A DNA stretch of 51,006 nucleotides from Clostridia bacterium (lineage in GTDB: Bacteria; Bacillota; Clostridia; TANB77; CAG-508): the NCBI GenBank assembly GCA_017936925.1, contig JAGBEP010000025.1:1-51006 (forward strand), in the 5' to 3' direction. The notes beneath the pieces were generated by a model that had not been told where the DNA came from, made no database searches, and saw only the letters and a list, made by a program, of their open reading frames with translations. The position numbers were made by a program, and so were the translations under genes. Below are positions 43,853-51,006 of the stretch, one piece after another. Within the stretch, counting starts at the first letter, position 1, and every line of letters starts with the position of its first letter.

Positions 43853-43929
43853 TGGTGCATTTAGAGGGAATCGAACCCCCGACCTCTCCCTTAGGAGGGG
43901 AGCGCTCTATCCTACTGAGCTATAAATGC
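43853..43929 (-). tRNA. tRNA-Arg (anticodon CCT)
   Basis: A 77-nt cloverleaf on the minus strand: acceptor GCATTTA/TAAATGC, D-arm AGCTCAGTAGGATAGAGC, anticodon loop CTCCTAA (CCT, reading AGG), T-arm GGGGGTTCGATTCCCTC, encoded CCA. Confidence 0.95.
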
Positions 43930-43944
43930 GTTATTTAAAAATTT

Positions 43945-43963
43945 GTGGACCTTTGAGGTCCAC
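43945..43963 (-). terminator. Terminator of the DUF1858 gene
   Basis: GTGGACCT (43945-43952) and AGGTCCAC (43956-43963) form a perfect 8-bp stem with a 3-base loop, followed on the minus strand by AAATTTTT. It lies between the gene and the tRNA-Arg. Confidence 0.7.
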
Positions 43964-43965
43964 TT

Positions 43966-44148
43966 TTATGCGTTTAATTTTTCTATTAACTCATCTACAT
44001 CAATTCCATGTACTTCGCATGCTTCTTCTAAAGTTTCTTCTTGTGCTGCCATACAACCTAAGCAATGCATTCCTGCTTCTAATAATATATCTGCTTTATC
44101 TGGATTTTTTTCTAATAAATCACCTATTTTAGTTGTTTTTTCTATCAT
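43966..44148 (-). CDS. DUF1858 domain protein
   Basis: A 60-residue complete DUF1858 domain: TKIGDLLEKNPDKADILLEAGMHCLGCMAAQEETLEEAC. The CLGC pair is the hallmark of this family (related to the N-terminal region of ScdA/hybrid-cluster proteins); redox or metal roles are suspected but not settled. It is monocistronic, with AGGAGGAAG 6 bases before ATG and its own terminator. Confidence 0.9.
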   Translation of the reverse strand: MIEKTTKIGDLLEKNPDKADILLEAGMHCLGCMAAQEETLEEACEVHGIDVDELIEKLNA

Positions 44149-44209
44149 ATAGAACTTCCTCCTTATTTTATAAATCTAAATTATTTTAGCATATTTTTTT
44201 CAAAAAGTA

Positions 44210-44238
44210 TAGACAAATCCTATTTTTTGTTGTATTAT
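44210..44238 (+). promoter_or_regulatory. Promoter of the T4SS-like cluster
   Basis: TAGACA (44210-44215), a 17-bp spacer and TATTAT (44233-44238) lie 27 bp before the first small ORF. AGGAGG follows at 44252-44257. Confidence 0.6.
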
Positions 44239-44264
44239 TTTTCCATTCTTTAGGAGGTTAACTT

Positions 44265-44420
44265 TTGAATTTTTTAATCAATTTATTTTTTATCACTTTT
44301 TTATTTAATTTATTTATTATTTTTTCATTTTTGTATTCGCTTTTAGAATTTATCTTTTTCCATTCAAAACAAGGCATTAAATTAAATTTTAAAAATTCTT
44401 ATCATGAAAAAAATATGTAA
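44265..44420 (+). CDS. Small 51-residue membrane peptide leading the T4SS-like cluster
   Basis: A TTG-started ORF with a strong AGGAGG site 7 bases upstream. The translation begins (M)NFLINLFFITFLFNLFIIF and continues with a second hydrophobic stretch, then a hydrophilic tail ending HEKNM. It overlaps the start of the coupling-protein-like gene by 17 bases, so translation is probably coupled, and that gene has no good ribosome-binding site of its own. Function unknown; a small membrane subunit or a leader peptide are both possible. Confidence 0.5.
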   Translation: MNFLINLFFITFLFNLFIIFSFLYSLLEFIFFHSKQGIKLNFKNSYHEKNM

Positions 44421-46110
44421 ATTTTTATTTATACTTTATTTTTCTTTTTACTTTTCTGTACTTATTCTTATTATTTTTATTCCTGTTTTTGATGCTTCTT
44501 CAGTTATAATTCCATTTTCGCTTAATAATTTTGATATTGCTAATTCTTGCCCTATTTTTTGGTATTATCTTAAAATATCTTTTTGCTTTTCGCTATTGAT
44601 TTCACTATTTTTAATATTAAATTATTTATTTTCATTAATTTCTTTTATGCTTACTTCATTTTTTTCTAATAAAAAAGCTCCTCATAAAAAAAGCACTTTT
44701 GTTTCTAATAATAGTTGTTCTGTTTTTTTAGGTCAAACTGCTTCTATGGAAAATATATTTTTGCCAATTTTAGGCTTATATCAAAATCTTTTGGTTACTG
44801 GCTCTATTGGTTCTGGAAAAACTTCTAGTTGTTTGTATCCTTTGACTAAACAACTTTTATCCTTTTCCTCTGAAGGAAAATATAAATCAGCTTTTTTGAT
44901 ATTAGATGTAAAAGGCAATTATCATCGTTTTGTAAAAAAAGTTTGTGCTTCTTGTTATTGTCTTAGTGATTTATTTATAATTAGTCTTCATGGAAATATT
45001 ACTTATAATCCTTTAGATAAACCTAATTTAAAGCCTTACGTTTTAGCTAATAGATTAAAATCTATACTTCTTCTTTTTAGTCCTCAACAGACTGAATCCT
45101 TTTGGCTTGATAAGTCTGAACAAATAATTGCAGAAGCTATTAGGCTTTGTAGATTGTATAATGATAACTATGTCACTTTTGTTGAGATTCATAAAATTAT
45201 TATGTCTAAAGATTATTATCAGTCCAAAGTGGATTTTTTAAAAGATTTATTTTATAAAAATGTACTTTCTTCTGAACAAATCGCAGATTTTTCATTTGCT
45301 TTATCTTTTTTTGAGGACGAATTTTTTTCTTTAGATGATAGAACACTATCTATTTTAAGATCAGAAATATCTCGAATTACAAATCCTTTTATTGCTGATT
45401 ACGATACTTCTAGAATATTTTGTCCGGATAAAGAAAATATATCTTTTCCTGGTTTTTCATATATTCTTAAAAATCATAAGATTGTCGTTTTGGATATGAA
45501 TTTATCTGAATATTCTTCTTTAGCAAAAATAATTGCTGCTTATTTAAAAATTGATTTTCAATCTGAAATATTAACTCAGCTTTCTAGTTCAGATGAAATT
45601 TTTCCTTCTTGCTTTATCTGTGATGAATATCATGAATACGTTACATGTAATGATGCTTCTTTTTTTGCTCAGTCTAGAGAATCTAAGTCTATAAATATCG
45701 TTGCTACTCAAAGTTATTCTTCTCTGCTAGCTACAATTTCTAATCCTACTTTGACTAAAGTTTTAATTCAGAATTTTGTTAATAAACTTTGGTTCCGTAC
45801 AGATGATAATTTTACAATTGAAGAAATAATGAAGCAGCTTGGTAAAGAGGAAAAATCTATTATTACAAAGTCTATTTCTGAAAATGCTAATAAAACTAAA
45901 TTTAATTTTTTCTTTCATTCTTTTTCTTCTAAAGATTCTAATTTATCTGAAAGTTATAGCACTTCTTTTCAAAAAGATTATGTTTTTGATTCTAACTTTT
46001 TTTCTCAAGATTTAGAAGCTTTTTCTTGCTTATCCTTCATTTCTAACGGTCATTCTATTTTCCCTGTTCAAAAATTATTTTTAAAACCTTATTTTAAAGA
46101 AAGGATGTGA
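44404..46110 (+). CDS. VirD4/TraG-like type IV secretion ATPase
   Basis: 568 residues. Two transmembrane helices near the N-terminus (about 5-28 and 58-90) precede a nucleotide-binding domain: Walker A TGSIGSGKTSS (about 131-141), ILDVKGNYHRF (the 'DPKGE' position), Walker B CFICDEYHEYV (about 405), and SRESKSINIVATQSYSSL, the TraM-recognition region. A variable Ser/Phe-rich C-terminus ends it. The family carries substrates to a type IV channel. It differs from the coupling protein at 18944-20954 in length and motifs, so the window has two distinct VirD4-type proteins. It is followed at 6 bp by a VirB2-like gene. A VirB4-type activity is unlikely because the sequence follows the VirD4/TraG layout. 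Confidence 0.85.
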   Translation: MKKICKFLFILYFSFYFSVLILIIFIPVFDASSVIIPFSLNNFDIANSCPIFWYYLKISFCFSLLISLFLILNYLFSLISFMLTSFFSNKKAPHKKSTFVSNNSCSVFLGQTASMENIFLPILGLYQNLLVTGSIGSGKTSSCLYPLTKQLLSFSSEGKYKSAFLILDVKGNYHRFVKKVCASCYCLSDLFIISLHGNITYNPLDKPNLKPYVLANRLKSILLLFSPQQTESFWLDKSEQIIAEAIRLCRLYNDNYVTFVEIHKIIMSKDYYQSKVDFLKDLFYKNVLSSEQIADFSFALSFFEDEFFSLDDRTLSILRSEISRITNPFIADYDTSRIFCPDKENISFPGFSYILKNHKIVVLDMNLSEYSSLAKIIAAYLKIDFQSEILTQLSSSDEIFPSCFICDEYHEYVTCNDASFFAQSRESKSINIVATQSYSSLLATISNPTLTKVLIQNFVNKLWFRTDDNFTIEEIMKQLGKEEKSIITKSISENANKTKFNFFFHSFSSKDSNLSESYSTSFQKDYVFDSNFFSQDLEAFSCLSFISNGHSIFPVQKLFLKPYFKERM

Positions 46111-46116
46111 TTTTAT

Positions 46117-46440
46117 ATGGTTTTTAAAAAATTTTTATTTTCTTTATTTATATGTTTACTTTTATTCTTTGTTTTCTTACCAAAATCTTTTTGTGCTTAT
46201 CCTAAACTTATTTCTACTTTAAATTCTGCTTTTGAAAAAATTGAATCTTGGATAATCACGTTGTCCACTCCTGCAGCTGCTATTGCTGTTGGAACTGGTG
46301 TTTTGATGAAAAAATTTAGTTTTGGTGATGAAGAGCGTATTCGCACAGGTAAACGTTTAATTCGTGGTGCTTTGTTTTCTTATGCTTTTATTTTGTGTAT
46401 TGATCTTATTTTATCAACAATTAATTCTTTGTTAAGTTAG
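46117..46440 (+). CDS. VirB2/TrbC-like pilin subunit
   Basis: 107 residues: a signal peptide (about 1-26, ending SFCA), then two hydrophobic helices (about 45-65, TPAAAIAVGTGVLMKK, and 82-105) split by a charged loop DEERIRTGKRLIRG. This is the standard VirB2/TrbC pattern in Gram-positive type IV systems, where the small protein forms a channel or pilus component. The ribosome-binding site AAAGGATGTG lies near the stop codon of the ATPase gene. Confidence 0.8.
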   Translation: MVFKKFLFSLFICLLLFFVFLPKSFCAYPKLISTLNSAFEKIESWIITLSTPAAAIAVGTGVLMKKFSFGDEERIRTGKRLIRGALFSYAFILCIDLILSTINSLLS

Positions 46441-46449
46441 GAGGTTTTT

Positions 46450-47322
46450 ATGAGTTATGAAAATGTAGCTAGTATGGTAAGCGATTCTCTTTCATCATTA
46501 ATTAATAATTTATTATCCTCTGTAGATGATAATGTTTTTTCTGTTTTAGATGAACTTGCTTTTTTAAATGCTTCTAGTATTTCGGATAAATACTTTCTTT
46601 ATTTTTTTGATAAACCTTTTAGTTTAATAGCTTTATGCAAAGCATTACTATTAGCTTTTCTTATATATTATATTATTGCGTATTTTTTCTCTTTATTTAC
46701 TTGTTCTCATTTCCAAAAACCTTTGTCTTTCATCGTCAAATTATTTTTTTCGGCTCTATTAATCAATTGGTCTATTGAAATTTGTGAATATATTTTAGAT
46801 TTTTTCTTTCTTTTGACTAATATTTTAAGAGAATTAGGTTTTTCTGTGTTTTCTGTTAAAATGTCTTTTTCTTTACTTTATAAAGAAATTTCTAGAATAT
46901 TTTTAAATTCTTTTTCTTTACCTTTTCAGTTTTTTTCTTTTGATGGTGTTTTAAAAAGTTTTATTTCTTTTGGTTTTGTAAATTTAATATTTACGTATTC
47001 TGTTCGTTTTATTTTCGTGAAATTACTAGTTTTAATTTCTCCTTTTGCTTTTCTTTCTTTAGCATTAGATCAATCTACATGGATATTTAAAATTTGGTTT
47101 AAAAATCTAATTGGTCAACTTTTTACGCAATTATTTATTTGTATTATTTTGTTAATAATGTTTTCTTTTTCTTATTTGTCTAATCCGATTATAATCAAAC
47201 TTTTGTATGTTGCTTCTATTGTTTGTTTAATTCGTCTTACTTCTTTTGTTAAGGAGTTCACCTCTGGTTTTACTTCAGATATTTCTTCTAGCTTATCTTC
47301 TATAAAATCATTATTTTTATAA
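46450..47322 (+). CDS. VirB6/TrbL-like polytopic channel protein
   Basis: 290 residues with about six transmembrane segments (roughly at 60-80, 88-118, 170-215, 228-250 and 252-272) and a Ser/Asn-rich N-terminal region. The run LVLISPFAFLSLALDQS followed by a Trp/Lys-containing loop IFKIWFKNLIGQLFTQLF is characteristic of VirB6/TrbL-type proteins. It would form part of the inner channel. AGGAGGTTTTT precedes ATG; the gap to the VirB2-like gene is 9 bp. Confidence 0.75.
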   Translation: MSYENVASMVSDSLSSLINNLLSSVDDNVFSVLDELAFLNASSISDKYFLYFFDKPFSLIALCKALLLAFLIYYIIAYFFSLFTCSHFQKPLSFIVKLFFSALLINWSIEICEYILDFFFLLTNILRELGFSVFSVKMSFSLLYKEISRIFLNSFSLPFQFFSFDGVLKSFISFGFVNLIFTYSVRFIFVKLLVLISPFAFLSLALDQSTWIFKIWFKNLIGQLFTQLFICIILLIMFSFSYLSNPIIIKLLYVASIVCLIRLTSFVKEFTSGFTSDISSSLSSIKSLFL

Positions 47323-47332
47323 AGGAGGTCCT

Positions 47333-47620
47333 ATGAAATTTATTTTTCCTAAAAATTATAACTATTCTTTTAAAATACTTGGGATGTTTAGTTATTCCGC
47401 TATTTTATTTAATTGCATATGGGGATTTTTTATATATAATTTTTCTTGTTTTTTATTTCGTTCGTTTATTATTAAATTCTACTTTTTTATATTTTTATTT
47501 TTTCCTTTCTTTCTGTTTTCTATTTTGAACAGATCAAATGAAAATATTATTTTTATTATTTTATATATTTTAAAGTATTTGTTTAGACCTAAACTTTATT
47601 TTTATGACAAAAGATTTTAA
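47333..47620 (+). CDS. VirB3/PrgI-like membrane protein
   Basis: 95 residues. The N-terminal FPKNYNYSFKILG, two adjacent hydrophobic helices (about 16-38 and 40-63) and the end IILYILKYLFRPKLYFYD fit the PrgI/VirB3 family that in other systems binds the VirB4 ATPase. In most Gram-positive T4SS operons the virB4 gene follows immediately; here the gene is followed by a promoter and DnaD-like gene. AAAGGAGGTCCT precedes ATG. Confidence 0.7.
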   Translation: MKFIFPKNYNYSFKILGMFSYSAILFNCIWGFFIYNFSCFLFRSFIIKFYFFIFLFFPFFLFSILNRSNENIIFIILYILKYLFRPKLYFYDKRF

Positions 47621-47625
47621 CTTTA

Positions 47626-47654
47626 TTGTAAATATCCTATTTTGATGATATAAT
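47626..47654 (+). promoter_or_regulatory. Promoter of the DnaD/DnaI-like gene pair
   Basis: TTGTAA (47626-47631), a 17-bp spacer and TATAAT (47649-47654) lie 28 bp before the start codon, separating these genes from the T4SS-like cluster. Confidence 0.6.
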
Positions 47655-47682
47655 TTCATAAACTTTTATGGAGGTTTTTTAT

Positions 47683-48645
47683 ATGAAATTAGAGCAAAAT
47701 GATAAATCAATGTTATTTTCCAGCACAGAAATTCCTGATGTTTTTTTTACTGAATATCTTTCTTGTGCAAAAGGTGATTATGTTAAAGTATATTTGTACA
47801 TTTTATTTTTGTCTAAATATGATAAGGATATTAAAATAAATGATTTATCTAAAAAGCTTTCTCTTCCTTTAAAAGTTATCCAAGAGGCTTTTAAATACTG
47901 GGAAGAGGCTGGTGTTCTAATTAAAAAACATACAGGATATGTATTAGTTAATCTTCAAGAAACAGAACTTTTAAAATTATATTCACCTAAGCTTACTTCT
48001 TCACCTGAAGATATTAAGAAAAATGCTAAGAATCAATATAGAGCAAAAGCTATAGAAAACATTAATAATCAATTTTTTCAAGGAATTATGTCTCCTTCTT
48101 GGTATAACGATATTGATATGTGGTTTAAGAAATACAATTTTGATGAACAAGTAATGTTGGCTTTATTTAACTATTGTTTTGATCATTCTGCTCTTCATAG
48201 AAATTATATACAAGTTGTCGCTGACAGTTGGTTTAAAAACAATATTCGATCTTTTTCTGATTTAGATAAATATTATGAGAAACAGGAAAAAATATCTTCT
48301 TTGAAAAAATCTATTATTAAGAAGTTGGGATTAAATAGAAATTTAACTGTATATGAAGATGCTTATGTTGAAAAATGGGCTATAGAATATGGATACTCTT
48401 TAGAAATTATTGAAATTGCTCTAAAAAAGACAACATCTAAATCAAATATTAGTTTTGAATATATAGACAAAATTATTTCTGATTGGCACGATAGAAATTT
48501 AAAAACTGTTGCAGAAATTCAAGAATATATTAAAAACTCTAAAATTAAGCAAGAAAATATTAAAGATTTAAAAAAACAAACTAATTATAATAATTCTAAT
48601 CAGCGTAGTTACGATAATTTTGATAATCTTTATGCTAACAACTAG
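47683..48645 (+). CDS. DnaD-domain replication initiation protein
   Basis: About 320 residues. An N-terminal winged-helix region (about 15-100, with KINDLSKKLSLPLKVIQEAFKYWEEAGVL) is followed by two DnaD/DnaB-like C-terminal domains (about 125-195, with FKKYNFDEQVMLALFNYCFDH, and about 215-285, with WAIEYGYSLEIIEIALKKT and IDKIISDWHDRNLKTVAEI). DnaD/DnaB proteins help load the replicative helicase. The start at 47683 is used because GGAGG lies 8 bases upstream, inside a longer frame beginning at 47668. The helicase-loader gene follows directly. Confidence 0.85.
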   Translation: MKLEQNDKSMLFSSTEIPDVFFTEYLSCAKGDYVKVYLYILFLSKYDKDIKINDLSKKLSLPLKVIQEAFKYWEEAGVLIKKHTGYVLVNLQETELLKLYSPKLTSSPEDIKKNAKNQYRAKAIENINNQFFQGIMSPSWYNDIDMWFKKYNFDEQVMLALFNYCFDHSALHRNYIQVVADSWFKNNIRSFSDLDKYYEKQEKISSLKKSIIKKLGLNRNLTVYEDAYVEKWAIEYGYSLEIIEIALKKTTSKSNISFEYIDKIISDWHDRNLKTVAEIQEYIKNSKIKQENIKDLKKQTNYNNSNQRSYDNFDNLYANN

Positions 48646-48655
48646 AAAGGATTTT

Positions 48656-49642
48656 ATGGATAATACTATTTTAAAACAACTTTTAACTGAATATGATGCT
48701 AAGAGACTTAAAGCTTTTGCTGAATTAGAAAATAGAAAAAAGTTACTTAGAGATTCTTCACATGAATATGAATCATTAGAAAAAAATCTTCATTCTATTT
48801 CTATAGAGTCTTTAAAATCTATGCTTACTCTTTCGGCAGATGAAAAAGAAAAAATGTTGAAAGTTTTAAACCAAAAAACTTCTTTAATTGTAGAGAAAAA
48901 GAAAAAGTTATTAAAACAACTTAATTTACCTGAGGATTATTTATCTCCTCATTTTGACTGTCCACTTTGTGAGGATACTGGGTATTTAGGTTCTTCGTTG
49001 TGTTCTTGTATTAAGCAAAAAATATATGATATTGAGTATAATAAATCTAATATAGGAAACGTTTATATTGAAAACTTTGAGCATTTTAATTTTGATATTT
49101 ATTCTGATGAAGCTAATCCAGCTTTATATCATTCTCAAGCTTCTCCAAGAGAAAATATTAAAAAAATATATGATATTTCTCAAAGTTTTGTTAAAAATTT
49201 TGATTCTTCTGATGAAAAAAACTTGATGTTTCTTGGTCCTACTGGGCTTGGAAAAACTTTTTTATCAAACTGTATCGCTAAAGAAATTTTAGATTCTGGT
49301 AAAACTGTTTTATATCAGACGGCTCCAGTAATGCTTGATACCATTATTAAATCTAAATTTGAAAAAAACTCTTCAGATATGCTGGATCACATTTTAAATG
49401 TTGATTTGTTAATAATTGATGATTTAGGTACAGAAACTATGAATAGTATGAAATTCACAGAATTATTTACAATAATTAATACTAGATTATTAAATCAATC
49501 ATCTAAAATCACAAAAACTATTATTTCTACAAATTTGGATTTAAAAGATATTTTTAATATCTATAATGAAAGAATTGGTTCTAGAATTGTCGGCAATTAT
49601 AATATTTGTAGATTTTTTGGTGATGATTTACGAATGAGATAA
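48656..49642 (+). CDS. DnaI/DnaC-like helicase loader ATPase
   Basis: About 328 residues. An N-terminal coiled coil (about 5-100) leads to a four-Cys zinc motif CPLCEDTGYLGSSLCSC (about 102-118), then an AAA+ ATPase domain: Walker A GPTGLGKTF (about 200-208), Walker B LLIIDDLGTE (about 259-268), sensor and Arg finger (NERIGSRIVG). This is the DnaI/DnaC family that opens and loads the replicative helicase. The start at 48656 (MDNTILKQ) follows AAAGGATTTT; the frame extends upstream into the DnaD-like gene. It is cotranscribed with that gene. Confidence 0.88.
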   Translation: MDNTILKQLLTEYDAKRLKAFAELENRKKLLRDSSHEYESLEKNLHSISIESLKSMLTLSADEKEKMLKVLNQKTSLIVEKKKKLLKQLNLPEDYLSPHFDCPLCEDTGYLGSSLCSCIKQKIYDIEYNKSNIGNVYIENFEHFNFDIYSDEANPALYHSQASPRENIKKIYDISQSFVKNFDSSDEKNLMFLGPTGLGKTFLSNCIAKEILDSGKTVLYQTAPVMLDTIIKSKFEKNSSDMLDHILNVDLLIIDDLGTETMNSMKFTELFTIINTRLLNQSSKITKTIISTNLDLKDIFNIYNERIGSRIVGNYNICRFFGDDLRMR

Positions 49643-49664
49643 TAGATATGATTTGATTATTAAG

Positions 49665-49704
49665 AAGAAAGTAGATATTATACTATATTTACTTTCTTTA
49701 TTTT
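49665..49704 (+). terminator. Terminator of the DnaD/DnaI-like operon
   Basis: AAGAAAGTA (49665-49673) and TACTTTCTT (49690-49698) form a 9-bp stem with a 16-base loop, followed by TATTTT. Confidence 0.65.
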
Positions 49705-49751
49705 ATTGTTTTTATGATTTTTATTTGTTATCATTTTGATAGGTGATTTTA

Positions 49752-50993
49752 ATGATTATTTTAAATCAAAAGCGTTTATGTAATTTATGTTTTATTATTT
49801 TAATTTTTTTAATTTTATTTTTTTATATTGTACCTTTTTCAAATGCAGTGTCTTCAAAAGTTGAAGTTATTAGTTTGGATTATTCTGGTGCAATTATTAA
49901 AGTCTCTGCTGATAGCAATATTTCTTCTTTAAGATTATATATTAAAAACGATTCTGGTAAGTTTATTCAATTTTTTTCTTCTTTTGAAAAAGGATATAGA
50001 GAGAAAACTCTTTCTATTTCTTCTTTTCGTTTATCTAAGAATCGTAAGACTGAATTTAAAGTTATAATTGAAGATATTTCTGGTAATTATTCGGAAACTA
50101 TTTTTTCTATTGATGATTTACCTGATAAACCTGAACTTGTTCCATCTACTTCCCCATCATCTTCTCCTACATCTGTTCCGACAACTCCTGTAGGTGATGT
50201 AGCTTCTATTTCTTTAAATAAGTATAATTTGTCTCTTGATTTAAATGGAACTAAGGTATCTAATTTAACAGCAACTATTATTCCTAATAATGCAAAAACA
50301 TCTTTGACTTGGTCTTCTTCTAATTCAAATGTTGCTACTGTAAGTAATGGCAAAGTTACTGCTGTAGCTGTTGGAACTACTACTATTTCTGTTAAATCTT
50401 CTAATAATAAATCTGCATCTTGTAAGGTAACTGTTAAGGATTCTTCTAGTAATATAAGACAAACACAAAGTAATTTTTTAGCTTCTTTAAAAAATATTTC
50501 TAATCAAGTTGCCAAGGATAAAAATTGGTCTTATTATAATAGTATGTCTGTTAATGGTTGGTCTTTTTCGAAAGCTCGTGCAAAAAAAAGGCGTACAGCG
50601 CAATGTGCTGCATTACCATATTGGGGATTAGTTGAAATAGGTGTTTTGAAAGAGGGTCAATCTTTCTATTCTAATGGCTCTAAAATTGTATGGAGAAATT
50701 CGGAAGCAAAAAAAAATGTGCTAAAATATGCTAAAATTATTAAAGTGAATAAAACTCCTAATCAGTTATTGAAGGAAGGAAATCTTAAAGCAGGCGATAT
50801 CTGTTTATGGACTTTTCAACATACTAATGTTTATGCCGGTAATAAAAAATGGTATGATGCCGGTCATGCTTCTTGTGTTACAAATAATGGTCCTTATGCT
50901 TATGATAAATATAAATCTTCCGGTTTCGGTCCAATTACTTGTAATTCTTATATGTCTAAAAAAATACTTTATATTATTAGATTAAATAAATAA
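49752..50993 (+). CDS. Secreted Ig-like (Big_2) protein with NlpC/P60-like domain
   Basis: About 413 residues. A signal peptide (about 1-33, hydrophobic, ending SNA) is followed by a beta-rich module (about 35-115), a Ser/Pro/Thr linker (about 120-150) and a Big_2 Ig-like domain (about 155-230, with LTATIIPNN and VGTTTISVK). The C-terminal part (about 240-413) looks like an NlpC/P60-type or CHAP-type hydrolase: QCAALPYWGL with a likely catalytic Cys near 285, LKAGDICLWTFQHTNVYAG with His near 357, and a second His in GHASCV. It may cut peptidoglycan peptides. AGGTGATTTTA fixes the start at 49752. The first 230 residues match the architecture of the protein at 168-1469. Confidence 0.75.
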   Translation: MIILNQKRLCNLCFIILIFLILFFYIVPFSNAVSSKVEVISLDYSGAIIKVSADSNISSLRLYIKNDSGKFIQFFSSFEKGYREKTLSISSFRLSKNRKTEFKVIIEDISGNYSETIFSIDDLPDKPELVPSTSPSSSPTSVPTTPVGDVASISLNKYNLSLDLNGTKVSNLTATIIPNNAKTSLTWSSSNSNVATVSNGKVTAVAVGTTTISVKSSNNKSASCKVTVKDSSSNIRQTQSNFLASLKNISNQVAKDKNWSYYNSMSVNGWSFSKARAKKRRTAQCAALPYWGLVEIGVLKEGQSFYSNGSKIVWRNSEAKKNVLKYAKIIKVNKTPNQLLKEGNLKAGDICLWTFQHTNVYAGNKKWYDAGHASCVTNNGPYAYDKYKSSGFGPITCNSYMSKKILYIIRLNK

Positions 50994-51005
50994 ATAAATA
51001 AATAA
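50983..51005 (+). repeat. TAAA tandem repeat at the window end
   Basis: Five TAAA units and a partial sixth overlap and follow the stop codon of the last gene, giving repeated stop codons. It is cut by the window edge. Confidence 0.8.
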
Positions 51006-51006
51006 G

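Noticed and set aside
43576..44264. A possible replication origin where genes diverge (mostly minus strand to the left, all plus strand to the right)
   Set aside because: No cluster of DnaA boxes, no dnaA/dnaN and no AT-rich repeat array is present, and several genes to the left (3.2, 7.4, 8.1, 38.5 kb) are on the plus strand. GC skew could not be calculated.
44404..47620. An integrative conjugative element boundary around the T4SS-like cluster
   Set aside because: The tRNA-Arg at 43853-43929 is a plausible integration site, but I saw no integrase and no repeat of its 3' end within the window.

Overview
The window is very AT-rich DNA from a low-G+C, Gram-positive, spore-forming Clostridia-type bacterium. 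The evidence is strong AGGAGG ribosome-binding sites, near-consensus TTGACA/TATAAT promoters with 17-bp spacers, a YpeB spore-germination protein, a VanW/G5 wall protein, Firmicutes-type YhaO/YhaN, YqeK, a DnaD/DnaI-like pair, and the conserved order tadA - SRP RNA - dnaX - ybaB - recR. I cannot name a species; an uncultured gut-type clostridium is a reasonable guess.

Layout. 1-135 is the end of an IS3-type element cut by the window edge. 0.17-3.1 kb (minus) holds a secreted Ig-like/C39-type peptidase and a membrane-anchored, extremely acidic protein. 3.2-9.3 kb carries a YbiT-type ABC-F ATPase, a 38-residue ORF with its own promoter and terminator, tRNA-Lys(CTT), a VanW/G5 protein, an XRE-S24 regulator whose catalytic lysine is replaced, a CBM25/53-like protein and a short-chain dehydrogenase. 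9.4-9.7 kb is a tRNA operon (Lys-Glu-Thr). 9.8-15.8 kb is a three-gene unit headed by a 1846-residue protein with a C-terminal HD domain. 15.8-18.8 kb is yhaN-yhaO. 18.9-22.0 kb is a conjugation-type operon (two unknown proteins and a VirD4 coupling protein broken by a +1 frameshift inside Walker A) driven by a consensus promoter with a perfect 10-bp palindrome over the start site. 22-24.2 kb has a CbpA-like J-protein, a small membrane protein and YqeK. 24.3-34.0 kb encodes one 3226-residue surface protein (SpaA/Cna-B-like domains, about 11 propeller-like repeats, 7 MucBP repeats). 34.4-36.8 kb is a MurF-Ddl fusion, followed by ypeB and a lipid glycosyltransferase. 39.6-43.6 kb is the recR-ybaB-dnaX-SRP RNA-tadA block. 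From 44.2 kb all genes are on the plus strand: a compact type IV secretion (T4SS) cluster (small membrane peptide, VirD4/TraG ATPase, VirB2-, VirB6- and VirB3/PrgI-like proteins) with no VirB4 and no relaxase, then DnaD- and DnaI-like replication genes, and a secreted Ig-like/NlpC-P60-type protein that shares its N-terminal architecture with the peptidase at the left end.

How the genes fit together. Cell-envelope functions dominate: D-Ala-D-Ala synthesis and ligation (MurF-Ddl), wall-associated VanW/G5, secreted wall or protein hydrolases, a glycolipid synthase, a giant adhesin-like protein and two separate sets of T4SS parts. The replication/repair genes (dnaX, recR, ybaB, yhaO/N, dnaD/dnaI-like) and tRNA genes are ordinary chromosome content, so the T4SS parts sit in a core-gene setting rather than inside a visible integrative element. 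The best candidates for something undescribed are the giant HD-domain protein with its two small partners and the VirB4-less T4SS cluster.

All family calls come from reading motifs by eye. Residue positions are approximate, and no database search was possible.
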